A stretch of 64,000 nt of DNA from Flavobacteriaceae bacterium LYZ1037 (GTDB lineage Bacteria > Bacteroidota > Bacteroidia > Flavobacteriales > Flavobacteriaceae). The stretch's first letter is position 1. Each line of letters begins with the position of its first letter. The stretch is from positions 49,006 through 113,005 of the forward strand of contig QFWS01000009.1 in the NCBI GenBank assembly GCA_003144015.1, read 5' to 3'. The notes beneath the pieces were generated by a model, which saw only the letters and a program-made list of their open reading frames with translations, was not told the DNA's origin and ran no database searches. Shown here piece by piece: positions 63,056 through 64,000 of the stretch. Made by a program: the position numbers and the translations under genes.

Positions 63056-63838
63056 TTATTTTTCAATCTCAGAATCCAAAACTTCAAGAATATAATCTAT
63101 CCGCTTCATTAAAGTTTGGCCTTCAAGATTGTTAAAGGTGTTTAAACTTAAACTCCACGCTATTATTCCTTCTAGTTTTGAGTTGGATAGCAGCTGGTCT
63201 TTACTAATTGTATTTATTTTAGAATTTCCAGGGATTGGACTGCTAACTTCTTTAATCTCCAATAAGCTTGAACTTGCCTTTTGCCAAAAAGAATGCGATA
63301 AATCCCGTTGTAAACCTATTTCAATAATGTAAGACGTGTATGTCGTTTCATAATACCTTAGAAACATTTGCTCAATTTCATTAAGTTGTATTACATCCGT
63401 ACTCCAATTAATAAGCAATTGTTTTAATTCTTCGCTCTTTAAAATTTCGATGTTACCAGATTTAACCAAATCATTCTGTATAGGATCAAATGTGGTTGGA
63501 ACAATGCTCCCCAAATAATATAAGATGCTATCCCGTTGGACATTTTCTGGGTTTGTAAAAAAAGTTAGCAAACGATTAGATTTTTTAATAATATCATTTC
63601 TACTCTCAATTTTTTCGAACAGTTGTTTGCGATTGGATTTAAATTCTTTAGTTAATCTTAAAAGAATTGCATGTTCTTTCTTATTTTCAATTCGTTGCTG
63701 GTTCCAATTATTTATTTGCAATGCTATCAAAATTCCAATAACCACTAGTAAGATTTCACCTATGGCATATTTAAAATACTTTCCTGTTTTATTTTCATTC
63801 ATAAGGTTATAGCGAATTTTTCTAAAGAATTTAATCAT
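63056..63838 (-). CDS. DUF6090 family membrane protein
   Basis: 260 aa. The N-terminus holds the family mark: FFRKIRYNLMNENKTGKYFKYAIGEILL, then a single membrane helix VVIGILIALQINNWNQQR. The rest is a periplasmic helical domain. DUF6090 genes are numerous in Flavobacteriaceae and without known function. Upstream, an open frame overlaps its ATG, but this is not convincing as a gene. Confidence 0.88.
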   Translation of the reverse strand: MIKFFRKIRYNLMNENKTGKYFKYAIGEILLVVIGILIALQINNWNQQRIENKKEHAILLRLTKEFKSNRKQLFEKIESRNDIIKKSNRLLTFFTNPENVQRDSILYYLGSIVPTTFDPIQNDLVKSGNIEILKSEELKQLLINWSTDVIQLNEIEQMFLRYYETTYTSYIIEIGLQRDLSHSFWQKASSSLLEIKEVSSPIPGNSKINTISKDQLLSNSKLEGIIAWSLSLNTFNNLEGQTLMKRIDYILEVLDSEIEK

Positions 63839-63892
63839 TGGTAGTGGTTGTCAAAATGAAGCCCAACGTGTTTCTTTAGTTTGTAATAAATA

Positions 63893-63977
63893 ACTTTATA
63901 TAGAAAAAGAGGAGAACTATAACGTGTTTTAGAATTACAGTTCCATGACACGTACGAGTCCTCTCTTTCTATAAAGT
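63893..63977. other. Long imperfect inverted repeat before the DUF6090 gene
   Basis: ACTTTATATAGAAAAAGAGG (from 63893) is inverted in CCTCTCTTTCTATAAAGT (to 63977), with inner ACGTGT/ACACGT (63922-63927 and 63948-63953). About 85 nt could fold as one hairpin. It lies upstream of DUF6090 on the minus strand, so it could be a leader structure, the 3' hairpin of an off-window gene, or a small repeat element. The right edge of the window cuts what follows. Confidence 0.5.
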
Positions 63978-64000
63978 TGCAAAGAACCATTTGGAATACC

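Noticed and set aside
63835..64000. Open minus-strand frame whose TGA overlaps the DUF6090 ATG
   Set aside because: It could be a cut-off upstream gene, but a second frame is also open there, the DNA is mostly an inverted repeat, and the peptide shows no domain. Undecided, so not called.

Overview
The window looks like a chromosome segment from a marine-type Flavobacteriaceae (Bacteroidetes). The DNA is AT-rich. It encodes type IX secretion system (T9SS) cargo with type A and type B C-terminal signals and a PorP/SprF protein. Many genes carry a -7 box matching the Bacteroidetes consensus TAnnTTTG. The species cannot be fixed from the sequence alone.

Left chromosomal arm (1-27,373), all on the minus strand: (i) a surface/gliding cluster at 1-7,770 (a large adhesin running off the left edge, a long PorP/SprF protein with an Ala-rich repeat stalk, a type B sorting-domain protein, a secreted beta-helix-like protein); (ii) a three-gene operon at 8,902-16,108 of an HD domain fused to a Pycsar-effector-like membrane domain, a large GAF-type protein and a calcineurin phosphoesterase fused to an Omp85-like barrel; (iii) a copper-export cluster at 16,355-27,306 (HYC_CC_PP small protein, CusA, CusC, CopA, DUF305, CusB, HMA lipoprotein).

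Mobile element (27,374-53,185, about 25.8 kb). A 16-bp imperfect direct repeat, TTA(T/C)TTCCCGATACAA, lies at both ends. The right copy is the last codons of mnmE (encoding CIGK-stop), so the element sits in the 3' end of mnmE. That is the same protein-level site used by SGI1-type islands in Proteobacteria. GCAACAAA motifs recur in direct orientation just inside both ends and look like integrase arm sites. Next to mnmE lie a HTH/zinc-finger protein, a tyrosine recombinase and a hypothetical gene, then two excisionase-like HTH genes and a primase/helicase-like pair (BT4734-type and PriCT-2/DUF3987). Cargo is a tightly packed six-gene operon (XRE regulator, Eco57I-like restriction-methylase, 107-aa protein, catalytically degenerate Argonaute, HEPN protein, DUF4238 protein) and a Zn/Cd/Co-type efflux set (CusA-TolC fusion, adaptor, Fur-family regulator, DUF3703 protein, P1B ATPase). 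A roughly 1-kb structured non-coding segment could hold a transfer or replication origin. No relaxase or conjugation gene is visible.

Right chromosomal arm (53,170-64,000): mnmE, a TlpA-like lipoprotein, rhomboid protease, lipid A-type acyltransferase, glmM, ACP phosphodiesterase, AlkD-like protein, conserved hypotheticals, a T9SS type A cargo protein and a DUF6090 protein. These are ordinary core genes.

The strongest candidate for an undescribed system is the operon at 39,262-46,984. It puts a guide-binding but non-slicing Argonaute between a single-chain restriction-modification enzyme and a HEPN RNase candidate. No tRNA, rRNA, CRISPR array or complete insertion sequence was seen.
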